DNA of 5,862 nucleotides from Lentisphaerota bacterium (GTDB lineage: Bacteria > Verrucomicrobiota > Kiritimatiellia > UBA8416 > JAFGTH01): NCBI GenBank assembly GCA_016934225.1, contig JAFGTH010000237.1, positions 1-5,862 on the forward strand, given 5' to 3'. Positions within the stretch are counted from its first letter, which is position 1; each line of letters begins with the position of its first letter. The notes beneath the pieces are model-generated. The model was not told where the DNA came from and did not search any database. It saw only the letters and a list, made by a program, of their open reading frames with translations. Below are positions 5,318 to 5,862 of this stretch, one piece after another. Position numbers and translations under genes: made by a program.

Positions 5318-5862
5318 ATGAAAAACATCTTCACAAACATGGCAAATGTGATCACTGGCAAAACCGTTGCCGACCGCCAGGCCCGTACGGGGTATTTGTT
5401 TGTGTTACCAACATGCCTGTATGTAGTGGTGATCTTTTTTATTCCGGCCGGGTACACCATTGTCCTGAGTGTCTTTAGCTGGACTATTCGCGGATTTGGG
5501 AGGTTTGTCGGTCTGGAAAGCTATCTCGAGCTTCTCAACGATCCGCTTTTTCTGAAAAGTGTCGGCAACTCGCTGCTGTTCGCGTTGATGAGCGTTCCGG
5601 CAACACTCCTCTTTGGAATGCTGGCCGCCTTAGCATTCCAGTCGCGTGTCGCTCTGCCATTGCGTAATATCTTTAAACCGACCTATTTTATGCCGATCGT
5701 CATTTCATTGGTGGCGGTGGCGTTTGTCTGGAAATGGATGTTTAATCCATCCATTGGCTTGCTCAATACGATCTTACGAACGCTGGGGCTTCGGGAGCAG
5801 GGCTGGTTGAACGATACGGCGCAGGTGCTGCCCTCGTTGTCGATTATGTATGTTTGGGCGCG
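5318..5862 (+). CDS. ABC sugar transporter permease, MalF/UgpA type (3' partial)
   Basis: The first 181 residues of an inner-membrane permease of the binding-protein-dependent sugar importer class; the frame is open to the end of the window. Recognisable family features are RTGYLFVLPTCLYVVVIFFIPAG (23-45, first helix), SVFSW (51-55), FVGLESYLELLNDPLFLKSVGNSLLFAL (63-90), MPIVISLVAVAFVWKWMFNPSIGLLN (125-150) and GWLND (162-166). Transmembrane segments lie near 26-50, 82-107 and 117-140, with a fourth starting near 170. The EAA loop that contacts the ATPase lies beyond the window. An in-frame TAA at 5300-5302 limits the start. I chose the ATG at 5318; the ATG at 5339 is an alternative. Neither has a clear Shine-Dalgarno sequence. 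It lies 124 bases after the binding-protein gene, across two hairpins. A MalG-type partner gene is expected downstream. Confidence 0.92.
   Translation, partial: MKNIFTNMANVITGKTVADRQARTGYLFVLPTCLYVVVIFFIPAGYTIVLSVFSWTIRGFGRFVGLESYLELLNDPLFLKSVGNSLLFALMSVPATLLFGMLAALAFQSRVALPLRNIFKPTYFMPIVISLVAVAFVWKWMFNPSIGLLNTILRTLGLREQGWLNDTAQVLPSLSIMYVWA

Noticed and set aside
5296..5478. 60-codon + strand ORF at the start of the permease region
   Set aside because: It is out of frame with the clear MalF/UgpA-like coding frame from 5318 to the window end.

Overview
The window reads as bacterial DNA of moderate GC with tightly packed genes, all on the + strand. It holds two solute-uptake systems of different energy class with a uroporphyrinogen-decarboxylase-fold (URO-D) enzyme gene between them. 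Dense transport genes, a Tat-exported sugar-binding protein and a non-HemE URO-D protein suggest an uncultured heterotroph. Lineages such as KSB3/Moduliflexota, Chloroflexota or clostridia-like groups would fit, but the taxon cannot be fixed from sequence alone and I hold this loosely.

Left half (1-2512): a TRAP transporter in the order dctP (5' end cut off by the window), dctQ, dctM. The binding protein keeps the Arg/Arg/Asn ligand-contact set of the DctP/SiaP family at the family spacing, so the substrate is probably a carboxylate. dctQ and dctM overlap by four bases. The 92-base dctP-dctQ gap is unusual. It carries a 12-bp perfect inverted repeat and a 7-bp direct repeat whose two copies both begin with ATG, as if a 49-bp insertion had separated dctQ from its ribosome-binding site.

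Middle (2539-3885): 26 bases after dctM, probably in the same operon, lies a URO-D family protein that is neither HemE nor a canonical zinc methyltransferase. A 237-base spacer follows. It contains a 22-pair hairpin, a 40-bp quasi-palindrome, a possible -10 box and a strong Shine-Dalgarno sequence. This looks like the control region of a second operon.

Right half (3886-5862): an ABC importer of the carbohydrate (UgpB/MalE) type. It has a Tat-signal binding protein and the first 181 residues of a MalF/UgpA-like permease that runs off the window. The 124-base gap between them holds two strong adjacent hairpins and a competing alternative stem.

In both transport operons the binding-protein gene is followed by stable hairpins and then by a membrane-subunit gene lacking a recognisable Shine-Dalgarno sequence. 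This would let the binding protein be made in excess. No RNA gene, CRISPR array, insertion sequence or origin was seen, and no gene-free stretch exceeds 300 bases.
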